A DNA stretch of 64,000 nt from Plasmodium coatneyi (lineage: Eukaryota; Apicomplexa; Aconoidasida; Haemosporida; Plasmodiidae). The stretch spans positions 4,712,001 through 4,776,000 of the forward strand of contig NC_033567.1 in NCBI RefSeq assembly GCF_001680005.1, given 5' to 3'. Below, one piece after another: positions 23,301 through 35,800 of this stretch (the stretch's first letter is position 1; every line of letters begins with the position of its first letter). Position numbers and translations under genes: made by a program. The notes beneath the pieces are model-generated. The model had not been told where the DNA came from, searched no databases, and saw only the letters and a list, made by a program, of their open reading frames with translations.

Positions 23301-24610
23301 GAAGGGCGCTTTCTCACAGGGGATCTCAATGTAAATCGTACAAGTGGAAGGTGCAGCACACTCAGTAGTACGCATATATATGTACATATATGTGCATGTG
23401 TATGTGCGCCCAATTGGGAGGAACGCCACATGGCCCCCCCACCCGTTTTCTCACCATTGAGCAGGTAGGAGGACACCGATTTGAGCGTCTCCAAGCAACT
23501 GACAAAATCGGAATTCTTGAAGTAGAGCTTCTTTGCCTTTTCTATCAAAACGATGAGGAAGAAATTCTTGGTGGACGTACAACTGGGTAGCTTCTGTTTC
23601 AGCATTCTGGATTCCCTTGCAGGGAGTTCGTTCCTCTTCATTTGGGTAAAATTCAATTGGATGACCTTATTTTGTGTTGCTCGATCTGCCAGTAGTAGTA
23701 CTTTAGGTTCTTCTTTCTTAACTATATCGGAGCAGGGTACAACCAGATGATTGTTTTTTCCTGTAGTATCTTGGACTAGTTCTTCCGCTTGGCTATTTAT
23801 AACATTCGATTTCTTTTCTTCAGAGATTTGCAGCTCGTTACGGTTGTCCACATTTGGATTGGAGCGATTTTCCCTGTCTACCTCATCATGCTGATCGAGT
23901 TTATCCATTTGGTCTTCTTCACAATCTCGGTATATTGAATCGACCGCTCTTTTTCGAATTTCTTCCTTTTGGTTTCTGAGCATCTCATTTTTTTGTTCCT
24001 CCAGCTGGGACTGTATCCTTTGCGCATCATCCTGCAGCTTCTTTAAAAAATCGTCTCGCGAGTTTTTATCTCTCTTGAGCATTTTCTTTAGATCATCTAA
24101 ACTTTTTATTCTTCTCTCATTAATTACCGATTTGAATTTCTGCTCCTGTGCAATTAATTTGTTCTTTTCTTCCTTTGTGCATTTTATCAAATTTGGGTAC
24201 GTGGCATTTTTGTATAGGAGGAAAATATTGAAGTAATTTAAATGTCCCCATAATTTGTTTTCTTTTTTCTTCAAATTTAGGATAATAAATTGGGTGTTTT
24301 CTCTAACCTGTACGTGTTCCTTGTTTATGCTTATTTTGTCATACAAATCGATATTCACGACTTTATTTTTCTGGTTTATTTTGATGTACGTGTCTGATAT
24401 GAGGAGGTCCTTTGCCTTTTCCACTTCAACTACGTGTTCATCGTAGGTGGACAGGTCTTCAATGCATCTGACATCGGAGAAGACGCTTTTGCTGCGCTGT
24501 TCACCTTCGCTGATTCCTTCCTTTTTCAGCCTTATTTCCACGGAGTGGAAGTTTTCTCTCCAGGTGAGTTCCATGGGGAAGGCAAGCGGTGTGTACGGGA
24601 AGTTGTACAT
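20375..24610 (-). CDS. CS-domain and TPR protein, DNAAF4/DYX1C1-like architecture (apparent frameshift)
   Basis: Four exons fit in phase: 24610-23455, 23273-20973, 20824-20710 and 20532-20375, giving about 1,240 residues. The N-terminus (from ELTWRENFHSVEI) is a CS (p23-like) domain, ending near NTQFIILNLKKKENKLWGHL. A long charged helix follows (about residues 155-240, EEQKNEMLRNQKEEIRKRA). A TPR region begins with KAKKLYFKNSDFVSCLETL and continues across the first intron as LLHLLTNNLEECIRACDSCL. The order CS, coiled coil, TPR is that of DNAAF4/DYX1C1, a co-chaperone that assembles axonemal dynein arms; in Plasmodium the only axonemes are in male gametes, so a gametocyte role is an inference. 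The C-terminal half, rich in Leu, Tyr and Lys, has no family I recognise. The frame breaks at a run of 17 T (21596-21612): one base fewer restores it into a clearly coding stretch (PHDPEHNAMLQKIAFLIKK), so I read it as a homopolymer error. The ATG at 24610 is the best start; an upstream exon cannot be excluded. Confidence 0.75.
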
Positions 24611-25193
24611 GGGGGACTTGTACGTTGCGAAGGCGTTTCCGTGGAACCAGCTATCGTGGAGGTGGCATAAACGTGTTTCTCTTTTCCACTTTACCCCGGG
24701 GGAAGAACAAGTACCGAACGGATGGAGTCGGAGCACAAAGTAGAAGTGTAGGCCAAAACCGGCTCAATTTCTACCAACCTCTGGTTTAGGAAATTCGCTC
24801 CAAGTTGAATCTATCAACAAAGGATCGCACAAGATAACCGCGCGGAAGTTTTTCCGTTCCTAATTTTCTTTAGTAGAGTTTTTTTATTTTTGCTTTTTGT
24901 GTAGGGCACTTATTTGGGGTGTTAAAAGTGAAATAAAGTTGGACAAAAAAAATTGGGGAAAATTTTCACAAAAGTGATAGAAAGAAAAAAGAAAAAAAAA
25001 TAAGCACATAAAAAATAAAGAAACTTTTGGCCTTAGAGAAAGTGTTCCTTCTTCGCTTATTCGACAGAAAGTTGGATGTGTACCTGTACGCGTTTGTGAG
25101 GGTGAAAAATTGGCGTGATGTGGAAATGGGGTGAAAATGGGGCAAAAATGGGACCAAAGTGGGGACAAAACAAAGTAACGTTCGCGTACACCT
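24611..25193. other. Intergenic between the CS/TPR gene and the helicase
   Basis: This is 5' DNA of the CS/TPR gene and 3' DNA of the helicase. It is A/T-rich, with no feature beyond short homopolymers. Confidence 0.5.
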
Positions 25194-28100
25194 CTACAAA
25201 TTCCGACTAATCACGTCAAAATAAACTGACCCACGCAAAACAAACATCTCAGGGAGGTAGGTAAACAAAAAAATACGGCATGCAATAAGCACACAAAAGA
25301 TGAACCGATTCACGATGCAAGAAAAAAAAAAGTACGCTTTTGTAAAAGCGCTTTCCTCTCTAACCTCGTGGTCTATTCCGTAGTAGGTGTCGCTATGTGC
25401 GTACACGGAAAAGTCGTAGGTCCCCCGGACTAGGTCTTCCAAACTGCATGCAGGGAAAAAAAAAAAAAAATAAATAAATAAAAATGGTGACAAACCGAGG
25501 AGGCATTTGAGAACGACGTGAGGGAATGCGGGATAGAGATGAAGACACAAAATGTTACGGCTAGCCCTTGCATCTGTCGCGTGTACCCCAAAATAAGTGG
25601 GGCACTTGGGGCTGGGCTATTTTAGCCGTGGGGGGCAGTTTCCCTACGTGAACGAGACGGAGGATGTTTTCTTTAGGGGCGCATTGTTGAAGCGCTTGAT
25701 GGAAACCGATTCGTCTTGAGCACAATCGTGCAGGATGGCGTACCTATTTGGCGGGGCGGAGGGTGCAAATATGTTAGGAAGCACGGGTACGTGTAGGGAA
25801 GTATATGCTTCAGTTCGCAAGGGTCTATTCCATCATGGGCATAGGTACCCATGCGTATGTAGCACAGCAAGTGTAAAGCTGCTTTCCTACCACTGCACAT
25901 TCGCACTAGGGGGGGCACTCGAATTGGAATCCCGCGATACTTTATTAAAGAAACAAAAAAAAACTTTAATGATAATTTCATTCGGATCATGATGCTTCAT
26001 TTTAAAAAAAAATTTATTTTCATTTTTTAGATGATTTACACACGGAATGCTGACAAAGTTATATTTCTTTTCCGCCACATCGTTAGCAGGGTTAACACTT
26101 TTGTAAAATAATTTGACGCTGCTAGTTAGGGAGGGAATTTGAAAAATAAAATCCAACTGAGAGGTGTGGAAAATGTTAAGTGAATATAAAAAGGATTTAT
26201 CAAATTTTAGTAGGTCCTTTAAATTTTTTATTTGCAATTCTTCCAATTTGGCTAGCTGACTATCATTTATGTCCTTAATCTGGTTAAGGGAATTTTGGCT
26301 GGGCTGAATTTTCTGGTTAATACACTGATATATGAGGATCAAATTTTTTATATAATTATATTTACCAAAGAGTAAGCATATGTCAATGAAGCCATTAATA
26401 ACTCTTGCTATTTGATCCATGACTAATTTCAAGTCGATGTGATAGTCTACCGTTTCGTAGGTGCATTCGTACAAACGGGACAGGAGCAGGAGGTATGTTT
26501 TGATATTTCTCATATTCATGTTGATATCTAGGGGAATTTGGTTTCTCAGTTTTACGTTGTATTGGTCTTCGTTGTGCCTGAGGGGGACGTCATCAAATTC
26601 CCTCGCCTGCGCGATCAGGGCGAACAGTCCGTAGAAGTCGAGTTCCTTTGTCTGCGTGCGGTGCAATTCGTGGCGTTCTTCGGGGGTGGTTGCTTTGTCT
26701 TCTACGCAGTGATCTTCGTTCGTTGGGCCGATTATCGCTTCCCCCAAGTCCATGGCTACCTCCCCCTGATCGACCACACCGTTGCCATTTTGGAGATCTC
26801 CACTGTGGTCTTCTCCCTCATCGTTCTCATCTTCCACATAATTATGTCTCTCACAACTCTGCTCAACCATTTTGTAAAAAAAAGACACCGTCTCACATTT
26901 TAGGTAGTACACGGAGGCAATATGCCCCAGGGGGGTAGCGCAATAAGTGTACATGTAATCCTCCATCGTTACTTGTATGCACTTGTTGTTCTGCAGAAAG
27001 CTGATTGTGCTGTCGATAATTTTATTCACATGCTCATATATAACCTTCTTGGCCTGATTAGACAGTATATTATTATCAAATAGCTGGACATACTGCACAT
27101 CTTTTATATAGTAGGAAGGGTTGGAAAAAAGTCTTTTAAAGTAATACGATTTGGTAAGGTAATTAAAAAGGTCTTCCTTGTTGCTTATCACTTTGGAGCA
27201 AATTTCTGCATTGATGTGTTCATTTAAATTTTCTATAATATTGGATTCTATATTCATAGGATGATAGAGAAAATTTTTGATTGCGTTTTTTCTTTTTTCT
27301 TGGACTAGCAATATGGCTAAAGCTTTGTCGTCAAATTGTGGTCTGCCAGCTCTGCCAATCATTTGTAGTAAATCTGTGTAGGAAATATCTTTGTACTTTT
27401 TCGTCTTGGCATCGTAGAATTCATTTCCCTTTATGATAACTAGATAAGCTGGGAGGTTAATTCCCCATGCTAAGGTTGATGTACATATAAGTATTTGAAT
27501 TATTTTATTTAAAAAAAAATATTCTACAATATTTTTATCATTTTCGTTTAACCCAGCGTGATGAATTCCTATTCCGTACCTGAGCAAATCTTTCAAGTGT
27601 TCATTTTCGATTATGTTCAGGTAGTTTTGGAAGAGCATGTTAGCTACTTGTGTTTTTTCTTCTCCAGATAAGTTTTTGCTCATTAGGGCGGTGTAATCGA
27701 GCAGATCGTTTGATTCGTCGTCACCACTGTCACTGTCGAAATGGTGGTCATCATCATGGCTTCTTTCGAAATGATTCGTTTCAAAGCTACGACGAGGATA
27801 TTGGCGCTCATTTGGTTCTTCTTCACCCTTTGGAAATTTTTTTTTTTTTTTTTTTTTTTTCTTTTTTCCATCCTTTCTTTTACTACTGTTAAGTAAAAAC
27901 TGGATGTGACTCTTATCGTTTAGCAAATTTTCTGTATGCAAAAAGTTCAGATTGTGGGAACTGAGGTTGAGGGAAATTATATCATATCCGGTAACCCTCG
28001 TTTGTCTCCTGGACGAAACAAATATGAGTACATTTTTGGACTGTGCATATTGGTTAATAGCGTCGAAGACGTTTTTGTTCATTACTGACATTCTTGCGCA

Positions 28101-31100
28101 GTATGCCTTTTGGGTGAAGCCTAGAATGTGCGTTTTACAAGGTACTATGCGGCAAGAAGACGGGAAATTAAAAAGGTAGTCTTCTTTTACATCTAGCCAT
28201 AGGATCAAATCGTCTACACTCGTTATGACAGTGGTTAATCCAACGAGTCTTATTTTTTTATTCAAATATTGTTCCATATTTTTAAACCGATTAATTAAAA
28301 TTTCAATGACACCTCCTCTGTTTTCCTGCCCGAGTAAATGTATCTCATCAAAAATGATCAAATTGACGTTTTTCATGAATTTTTTATTTTTCCAATTTCT
28401 GGATATAACGTCTAATTTTTCTGGCGTACATATGATTATGTCACTATCTACGATATTTTCTTTATTTTCGTTTTTATCTCCTGTCAGTTCAATTACGTTT
28501 TTGTTTAGGAGGTTTTTAAATTTGCTGGCCCAGCTTTTGTATCTCTCATTTACAATGGCCTTCATGGGGCATATGTACACGGCTTTTTCCCGTTCGTGGT
28601 GGAGTAGGTTCCTCAGGATGCACAGCTCTCCGATGACGGTCTTGCCGCTTCCTGCGGGGGGTTAATAGGATAACCGGGTAAGAGGTTATGAAGTTATGAC
28701 GTTATGACGTTATGTGGTTGTGCAGGGCGTGCTCCGCTGTGGGGAAAATTTCCCACTAAACGAAGCACTAAGAAGTCGCTTAGGATGCCTACCTGTAGGG
28801 GCCCCTAGGAGGATGTTCTCATCCGTGTGGAACGTGGCGTGGAACATCTGCGTCTGAATAGGGTTAAAATACCGGAAGGAAAAGAACTTGATGTAGCTAG
28901 GGATTTTCAAAATTTGCGTTGACAGTGGAACGATCGGCAGAATTTCGGAAAATATATTAATCTTCTGATTAATGAATAGGTTGTTTGTGTTGAAAATATG
29001 GACGTAGGACAAATTGCACCAATTCATGGATAAAAACTGGACCGTGATTTGCGGGGGCATTTGATTTGCGATTGGAAATTCGAAAGAAATGTCATGGATT
29101 TTTTTCCTGTCTTTTTTATGAATAGAGAATTTTTGGAAATATAAAATGTCATTATTGAGTGTATTCAAAAGGAAGAGATGAAAGTTTTCTTGAAGGTCAT
29201 TCCACTGGTCTGACCAAATGGTATTTATGAGTTGTACTTGCAGATTTATTTTCATGATGGTTTGGGTTATGGGCTGAATGTATCCATCGATGTGTAAGTT
29301 TGGAATTACATTCTTGTAGTAGAGAATTTGGTTGGTGTAGACTTCGTTCCTTAGAAAGAAAAGAAGTTCGCTTTTGGTTAACGTGTCGATAGATTCGTGT
29401 GTTAGTTTTTTTTTTTCTAAAATGTTCACCACAGATTCTTTTAAGTAGATGGTGTAGTTTTGGTTTTTCCGGTACCTGCCCTGTGGCGTGTTATATGAAT
29501 CATGATTATTAGCATACTCCTCTTCGAGCATTTCTGACGGATTTACATACTTCCCCCTGTAGGGCAGATGATTCGGGTGGGAAGCTGCATTATCTTCCGA
29601 TGGATCGTTTCTGTGTTTAGCCCCCTTTGCAGGTTGGCTAGAAAATGTCATGTTCTTCTTTTCTAGTAACTCATTCTTGTAGCAGAAGTGCCTGAAGACG
29701 CAACAATTGATGGGAAGTCTCCTCAAAATGGATACAATAAGATTATGGGTATTCATAATCAAGTTGGAAATATTCTTCAAGACGTTAAGGCATATTTCAT
29801 AGTAGGCATATAAAATGCGAATAATATTCTGTATGACATAGTTAATTTCGCAAATGAGGGAAAAGTTATTTATTTGTATTCTTCTCAGATAGGATTCGAT
29901 CAATATGCGTAAGGTCATACATTTGGATTCATCGTACTGTTCGTTTATTTCACATCTACTTTTTAAGAACATAAAATCTTTCATGTCTTCATTTCGAATT
30001 TGTATATTTTCAAATTCTTTCGACTTACTAATAACGTCAATAACTTCTATGTAATTGCTTCTGTCAATGTTTGCCGCGAAAATTCCTATGGTTTGATAAT
30101 CCACATAGTACTTGGCTGCTATGTGTCCATAGAACGTTCCGATAAAGTCGTTGGTGAGGAATACTCTCCTTACTAATTTATTTTCACTCAGGTTTTGTAT
30201 AGCCTTTAGGATAATATCCTTCCTTTTATTGTACAGATGGATGTCTGTGGTTAGATCTGCATCGTACAGGTTGGGGTTCTTTTTCATTCGGACGTAGAGG
30301 TAGGTATATTCCAGCCACTTGATTCCATCCTCGATATTTTTGGTTGTCCCTATGCTTATTTCAGCGTTTAGGTGATTTTCTATATTTTTTAAAAAGCTCG
30401 ATTCGATGATGGTATTATTGGTTAGCAGTTTTATATACTTGTACAGTTTTGTCCTTTCCGTTATGAGGATGGCATGTCCATGATCTTCGTACTGCGGTCT
30501 GCCGCACCTTCCGAATATTTGGTTAATATCAAGAATATCCATATCTTCCATTTTTCCACTTTCGGAGGAGAAGAAGTTGGTACCTTTGATGATGACGGTA
30601 TGGACGGGTAGGTTAACTCCCCATGCTAAGGTCGACGTGCAGCATAACACATTGAAGGCCTTTTTTTTGAATAAATCTTCCACCAATATTTTGTCGGACC
30701 TTGACATGCCCGCGTGGTGTATGGAGCAGCCAAATTCATAAAACTGTTTCACATACATGTTATTCGATTTTTTAATTCTCTTATTTATATCGCTATCTGT
30801 GTAAAGGTTAGTGAGGAAGTAATCGATTTCACCATTTTTCACAGCATAGTCTATCAGAAATTGTATAGTCTTTTGGGTGTCATTTCTTGAGCACACAAAG
30901 ATGATGCACTGCTTGTCTTTCTTCAGCGCATTTATAATTTCGCCATACGCATATACATTCTTTGCTACATTCAACTTGTTCATATTTTTTTCATGTATTC
31001 CGTAGAGCGTTTTGTCCAGCTGGATGGATCTGTAACTTTCATTGAAGTAGAAGCACATGTCTTTTTCCACTTTTAGAAAATCTCTCACGTCGTTGTAATT

Positions 31101-33083
31101 CGGTAGCGTGGCTGACATGGCCATTATTCTCCTCACCGACTGGGACGTTTCCGAGTATCGTAAAAATCGAGCAACAATCGTTTCGATCACATCACCTCTG
31201 TCTGTATTTAGCAAATGTACTTCATCAAGGATCAGGCATTTGATGTGTTTAATTAATGACTCGTCAGATACCGTGGTGGAGTAACTGCTATTTCTTAAAA
31301 GGATGTCTAGCTTTTCCGGGACGGTTACTATTATGTGCACTCCTTCCAACTGTTTGGAGGTCAGGCTGTGTTCCTTTGTGTATTCGCACACCTTTAGGTT
31401 AAAAATTTTTAGCTTCCTCTGGAACAGGTTGGTTATTTCGAAGACGAGGGACTTCATCGGGGCTATGTAGATGATTTTGAATTCCTTTGCGTTTATGGAG
31501 TTTCCACCGCGGGAGGGGGCGTGGTCGTTGGCGTGGTCGTTGGCGTGGTCGTTGGCGTGGTCGTTGGCATGGTCACTGGCGCTGTCATCGCTTGGGGGGT
31601 CTTCATGAAGGGGGTCTCCGTTTGGGAGGTCCCCAATTGGGATGTCCTCATTTGGCTGGTCCTCATTGGTGGAGTCTTCATTTGGAGGGTCCTCACTTGG
31701 GGATTCCTCTTTCGGCGGTTCATCGATCACCTGTCCGTTGGGCTTCTCATGATTTACGTTTGCATGGCGAAACTCCCGGGTGTTTACCCCCTCCCCGCTG
31801 CGAAGAAGGTAATTCTGGGCGATTCTCTCCAGGCTGATTCCGTTCTGCTCGCAGAAGAGGCAAATCTGCTGCAGTATGACTAGCAAGGCGATGTTAGTTT
31901 TTCCACATCCCGTGGGTGCGGAAACGAGTAAATTCTTATTCGTCTGAAAGGCAGCCTTAAAAACTTTAGACTGTACATAGTTAAAATGTTCGAATTCGAA
32001 AATGTACTTGTGCCAAAATGGTAGCACCTTCACAGAAACTAACTCGTCCTTACTGAATTGAAAGTTTTCCAATCTGTTAATCCTCACTTTGGTAACATTA
32101 TCTGTGTATGAGTAAGAGGTATTTCTAGGCACCTGAATTTCTTCCAACTGGTTCTCTTCATTTGGTATGTATATCTTTTTCACATCACCAAAATTGTTTT
32201 CTTTTAATGTATATAGAAAGAAATCTACAATTTTTTCAATGTTTTCCTTTTTTATGAAAATATTTTTTTTACTGTTAATTCCGTCTGTCGTTTTATCAGT
32301 TATGAAAAAGTTCGATGCGAGAACTTTTTCCTTTACATCTACATATTTACTTAACAGTTTGATATCCCTTTTTATGTTTTCCTTGTTTTTGATAATGTTA
32401 AATATGAAGTCTATGTGTTCTTCTCCTAGGAGATCCAACAGGCTATTTTCCAAATTGTCCCTTGTCAAAGTTGTGTAGATAATTTCTGTAATCAGTTCGT
32501 TCATTTCGTTTAGGCTTATCTTTTTGATTTGGTTTCTTCTGTTCATAATTATGTACCTGTCTGTGCTTTGGCTGAATGCTTTTCCGCTATTTAGAATTTT
32601 TTCGCACATATCATGCACGTACATTAGCCCCGATTCGCCTCCTTCGAGGTGGTCCTCCTCATAGTCCTTCGATTTCTTCTTCACATTTGGCGGCCCTCTC
32701 TGCTTGTGGGTGCCATTCCGCATGTACTTTTTCTCCTCGCGCATCAGGCGCAGGAGTTTCCTTTGCAGGGTGGGCTCCCGTCTGCCCGTGTGGTTGTCCT
32801 TGGGGCTATCATCGAGACTGCTATCTAAACTGCTACATAAATTACTATCTATACTACTACATAAATTGCTATCTATACTACTATCTAAATTACTATCTGA
32901 ACTGCTACCTGAACTACTATCCCTGCCGCTGTGCCTGCCCACGCGCCCAGCCCCGCCGCAACTTCTGAAGAATGAGCTCCTCTGTATGTACGCCACCGCT
33001 TCGTCAATGTCATACTTCCCATGCTTGATGGAATATTCATAGTAAGAATTTCCCTTCACTCGGTTGTTTAATCGTGGCTTCAT
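25194..33083 (-). CDS. Ski2-like DExH RNA helicase with two helicase cassettes (ASCC3/Slh1/Brr2 family)
   Basis: The gene encodes about 2,400 residues in five exons: 33083-28793, 28651 to about 25970, 25743-25648, 25443-25365 and 25247-25194. The first intron interrupts the Walker A motif of the second cassette (APT|GSGKT) and joins in phase. Cassette 1 has Walker A SAPTGCGKTN (about residue 390), DEVHLL (about 620), SATLPN, and GRCGRPQYE; cassette 2 has GAPTGSGKTVIGEL, DEIHLL and GRAGRPQFD. Each is followed by a winged-helix/Sec63-like region, and the last exons read as a Sec63 C-terminus (SVSIKRF, then LVRGTYDFSVYAHSDTYYGI). Two cassettes of this type occur in the spliceosomal Brr2 and in ASCC3/Slh1, which splits collided ribosomes; since Plasmodium Brr2 is, from memory, on another chromosome, ASCC3/Slh1 is the better guess. 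A repetitive acidic insert lies at 31500-31730. The exact end of exon 2 is unresolved because the phases disagree by one base near T and A runs. Confidence 0.88.
31500..31730 (-). repeat. Acidic 5-residue repeats plus ANDH repeats inside helicase cassette 1
   Basis: On the minus strand the sequence reads as units such as EDPPN, EDSTN, EDQPN, EDIPI, GDLPN, GDPLH and EDPPS (15-base steps), then five ANDH units (12-base steps). The block lies between Walker A and DEVH of cassette 1 and is probably a disordered loop. Confidence 0.8.
32812..32935 (-). repeat. 12-nt repeats coding SSLD/SNID units in the helicase N-terminus
   Basis: About ten tandem 12-base units of the type CTATCTAAACTG or CTACATAAATTA (plus-strand form) encode Ser/Asp-rich units (SSLD, SSLC, SNID). 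The repeat falls in the non-conserved N-terminal extension. Confidence 0.8.
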
Positions 33084-33278
33084 TTGTCCGATCTTGTTCT
33101 TTCCCTCATGCACACAAGTGTCAATATGTGTCTGTGCACGTACACATACCCCTGTGAGTGCAGTCACCTTGGGAGTTGGCGCTTTATCGTGCTGTGAGGC
33201 CTTGCTGAGGAGGACGCAAAATATTGAGAGACACTATATCGTTGCAGGCGTTTCTAGGTTTATTTATTGGCAACAAAA

Positions 33279-33604
33279 ATGGTGATCTCTTTTTTCTGGA
33301 ATGATAAATCAGATGACTTCACTTGGCACTACCAAATTAGTACTCAACCTTGCAGGTAAGCAATCCTTCCATATATGCACATATAGTTAGCACCTTTTAT
33401 GGCACTACAATTCATCATAATGAGCATACTGCGTTGTATAGGACCTCCAACTGGTGGTTCTTCTACGTAGTTTGCTTTATTTTTCTCTTTGTGTTCTTCT
33501 CTCACGTTATTTTTTGCGTAGTTAACTGGTCAGGTGAGAACTTTGTCCTTACACAACATTTATTCCGATTTGCATTCACAACTTAAGGGTCCTTTATGAA
33601 ATGA
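33279..33604 (+). CDS. Hidden three-exon gene for a 61-residue single-pass membrane protein
   Basis: Exons 33279-33355, 33442-33533 and 33588-33604 join in phase with GT-AG introns of 86 and 54 bases (donors CAG|GTAAGC and CAG|GTGAGA) to give exactly 62 codons including TGA. The product starts MVISFFWNDKSDDFTWHY, has a Cys-Arg junction, then one strongly hydrophobic segment (FFYVVCFIFLFVFFSHVIF), and ends VNWSGSFMK. The short polar N-terminus, single membrane segment and tiny tail are typical of small subunits of membrane complexes or of secretory-pathway accessory proteins; I cannot name the family. Its ATG is only 195 bases from that of the helicase on the opposite strand, so the two probably share a bidirectional promoter. 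No part exceeds 31 codons, so a simple frame scan misses it. Exact in-phase splicing of all three exons is the main evidence. Confidence 0.6.
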
Positions 33605-34672
33605 GTTCTCTGACCAAGCGGTTAAAAGGTGTCTCCTGTAGTATAGCATTATGTGCAGATGCTCTTTTCGGCCACACTGCATGTGCATACGTGCCTATTC
33701 GCACGTCAGGTGTATAACTTCGACTAAAGGAAGAAAATGTAAATGAGCGCTTTTAACCCCTGCATTGTAAATGGTAATCATCTGGTCAGCAGGTTAACAC
33801 GCGGTGGCAGACTGAATGGATCCGAGGTTGCCTATATAACAACCTTGTCATGCACGAAAAAAAAAAAAAAAGCGTTGCCCTTCTACATAAAAGAAAAAAG
33901 GAAATCCCTTTATCCCCTGATGGAATTCTCTGAAAAAATGACTAAAAAGTTTTGATACCACTTAACAGTAGGTTAAAGTGGAAGAAAAAAATAATTAAGA
34001 AAATTGGGAAATAAAAAAAATTGTTAAAAATATGCGGGGAAAGTTATATATATATTTTTTTAAAAGGATTAGTTATTAGTGTATGTCCCTGCCCACGCTG
34101 GGGACGGGGGGGAGCTTCTCCCTACACATGCAAGGGGGAATATAAAATAACAGGTTATACAACTTTACGGTGATCCATTTGTTCAAAAAAAAAAAAAAAA
34201 AAAAAAGGGGAAAATGAAACAAATGCGATTCTTAAAGCAAAGGCACACGGAAAATAATATATCAGGGAGAAATTCAAAAATAACCAAATGGTGAAAAAGT
34301 GCCACAGGGGTTATGAAGGGCGGGGGGTGTATGCGAAAAGGAAAGCACAACATATTGCCCAGTTTTATATAAATAAATAAAAAGGAAGAACAAAAAAAAA
34401 TGCAGTAAAATCATGGCAACATGTGGACATAAGAGGAGGGTAAAAGCAAATGGCACTAACTACGTATCAGTTGCGTGCCTGGGTAATTTTCTCGCGGTGA
34501 AGTTAAAATTGCGTTTCAGCGTTTCGGCGTTTCGCTTCCCCCTTAACCTTTCTCCGCAGGAGAGGAGTTACAAAGGCATATATATGGACAAGAGGAGGAT
34601 CTCGCAAATTCATCTGCTTCGCACAAATTGGTAGGGCGGGGTCTGCACACCACTGGAATGATGATCAAAGGG
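33605..34672. other. Intergenic with A/T homopolymers
   Basis: Convergent 3' DNA of the 61-residue membrane protein gene (+) and the copper transporter (-). It contains A runs near 33859-33872 and 34184-34206 and a short AT repeat near 34048-34058. No coding signal seen. Confidence 0.45.
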
Positions 34673-35800
34673 TCAACACCCGCAACAGGCGGGGTCTCCA
34701 TGAAATTCCTTGTGGACGTCCAACCCATCCGTGGAGCTCCTCCCACATGTGACAAACTTATGTCCAAATAAAAAGAAACCAATTGATAGACCCACCACAA
34801 CGGCCACGAATAAGCCCACATTGAACGTCATAACGATTAGCATTAATAAGTAGTCCCATGAATAAATGATAAATGAGAGAACAGATCTGGTTAAATTGTT
34901 TTTAAAAAGAATTCCACTCCTCATTACGTTTGTGTCTTTGGTTTTTGGCAGGGTCTGTTCGATGTGCAGCCGGAGCAGCTTCAGTAGGACTGATATTACG
35001 CCGAAAAGGAAGCATAGGACGAGGGAGATGTAGTAGGACGTTTCCTGTAGGGCAATGGAGGTGTGTAGGCAGTGTATAGGTGGTTAAAATTTGATATATA
35101 ATGGTGAGCAGGTGGTGTGCAGCACGGTGTGCCGCTTAACAACTTGCCTGGTGACCTGTGTAACTGCGAATGTGCAGATTGGTCACCACGTCGAACGGAT
35201 TTTCGCTCGGATTACCGTTTTGGTTTCCCAGAATTTAAACAAAATAATCGTGTGTGTGGAAAGCTGAAATGACATGGGCATCGACATGGCCATGCTATGG
35301 CCTTTCATACTTCCACCGCCATTTTCGCCGCTATCTTCATCGCCAGCTCCCTGCAGTTGGAAGTTATTTTCCTGCTGCCCCTTCATGTACTGGTCAATTA
35401 TATTCCTATACAATTTGAAATTGTCCCAGCAATCATAAATAAAGGCCAGCTTTTTTTTGCTGCAGTTATGAGCACATTTTACATGTAATGAAGGTGTGCA
35501 ATCTGCATTATTCTTTGAATTCTTATGATCCTCTGAAATTTTTTCATCTTTTTTTTTTCCCTCGGGGCTCCCAGTTGAGTCTTTTTTCCCACAACAGCTG
35601 TGTTCTTTTTTCTCCTTATTATCTGGTCCATTTTTTCTGCTGTTCTGTGGTTCATTTTTCTCGTTGTTCTGTGGCCCATTGTTCCTGCTGTTATCTGGTC
35701 CATTGTTCCCGTTGTTCTTTTGGGCCGTCGTTCCACCCGTGGTCAGTAAAAAATTTATAACTAAAATTATTAAAAGTACGTTCCAGATGTTTTTATTCAT
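34673..35800 (-). CDS. Copper transporter, CTR family
   Basis: Two exons, 35800-35216 and 35044-34673, join in phase 0 (FWETKT|ETSYYI) to give 318 residues. Residues 1-23 form a signal peptide (VLLIILVINFLL core). An Asn/Lys/Gly-rich extracellular region with several Cys follows, then a Met-rich cluster (MKGHSMAMSMPMS) that would bind Cu(I), and three membrane segments: around LSTHTIILFKFW, around YYISLVLCFLFGVISVLLKL, and the last around GLFVAVVVGLSIGFFLFG. MLIVMTFN contains the CTR MxxxM selectivity motif and GLSIG the glycine packing motif. The C-terminus ends in a Cys-rich PACCGC, as in CTR proteins that pass copper to chaperones. The extended N-terminus is longer than in animal CTR1. It probably acts in the parasite plasma membrane. 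Syntenic with PF3D7_1439000 (from memory). Confidence 0.92.
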
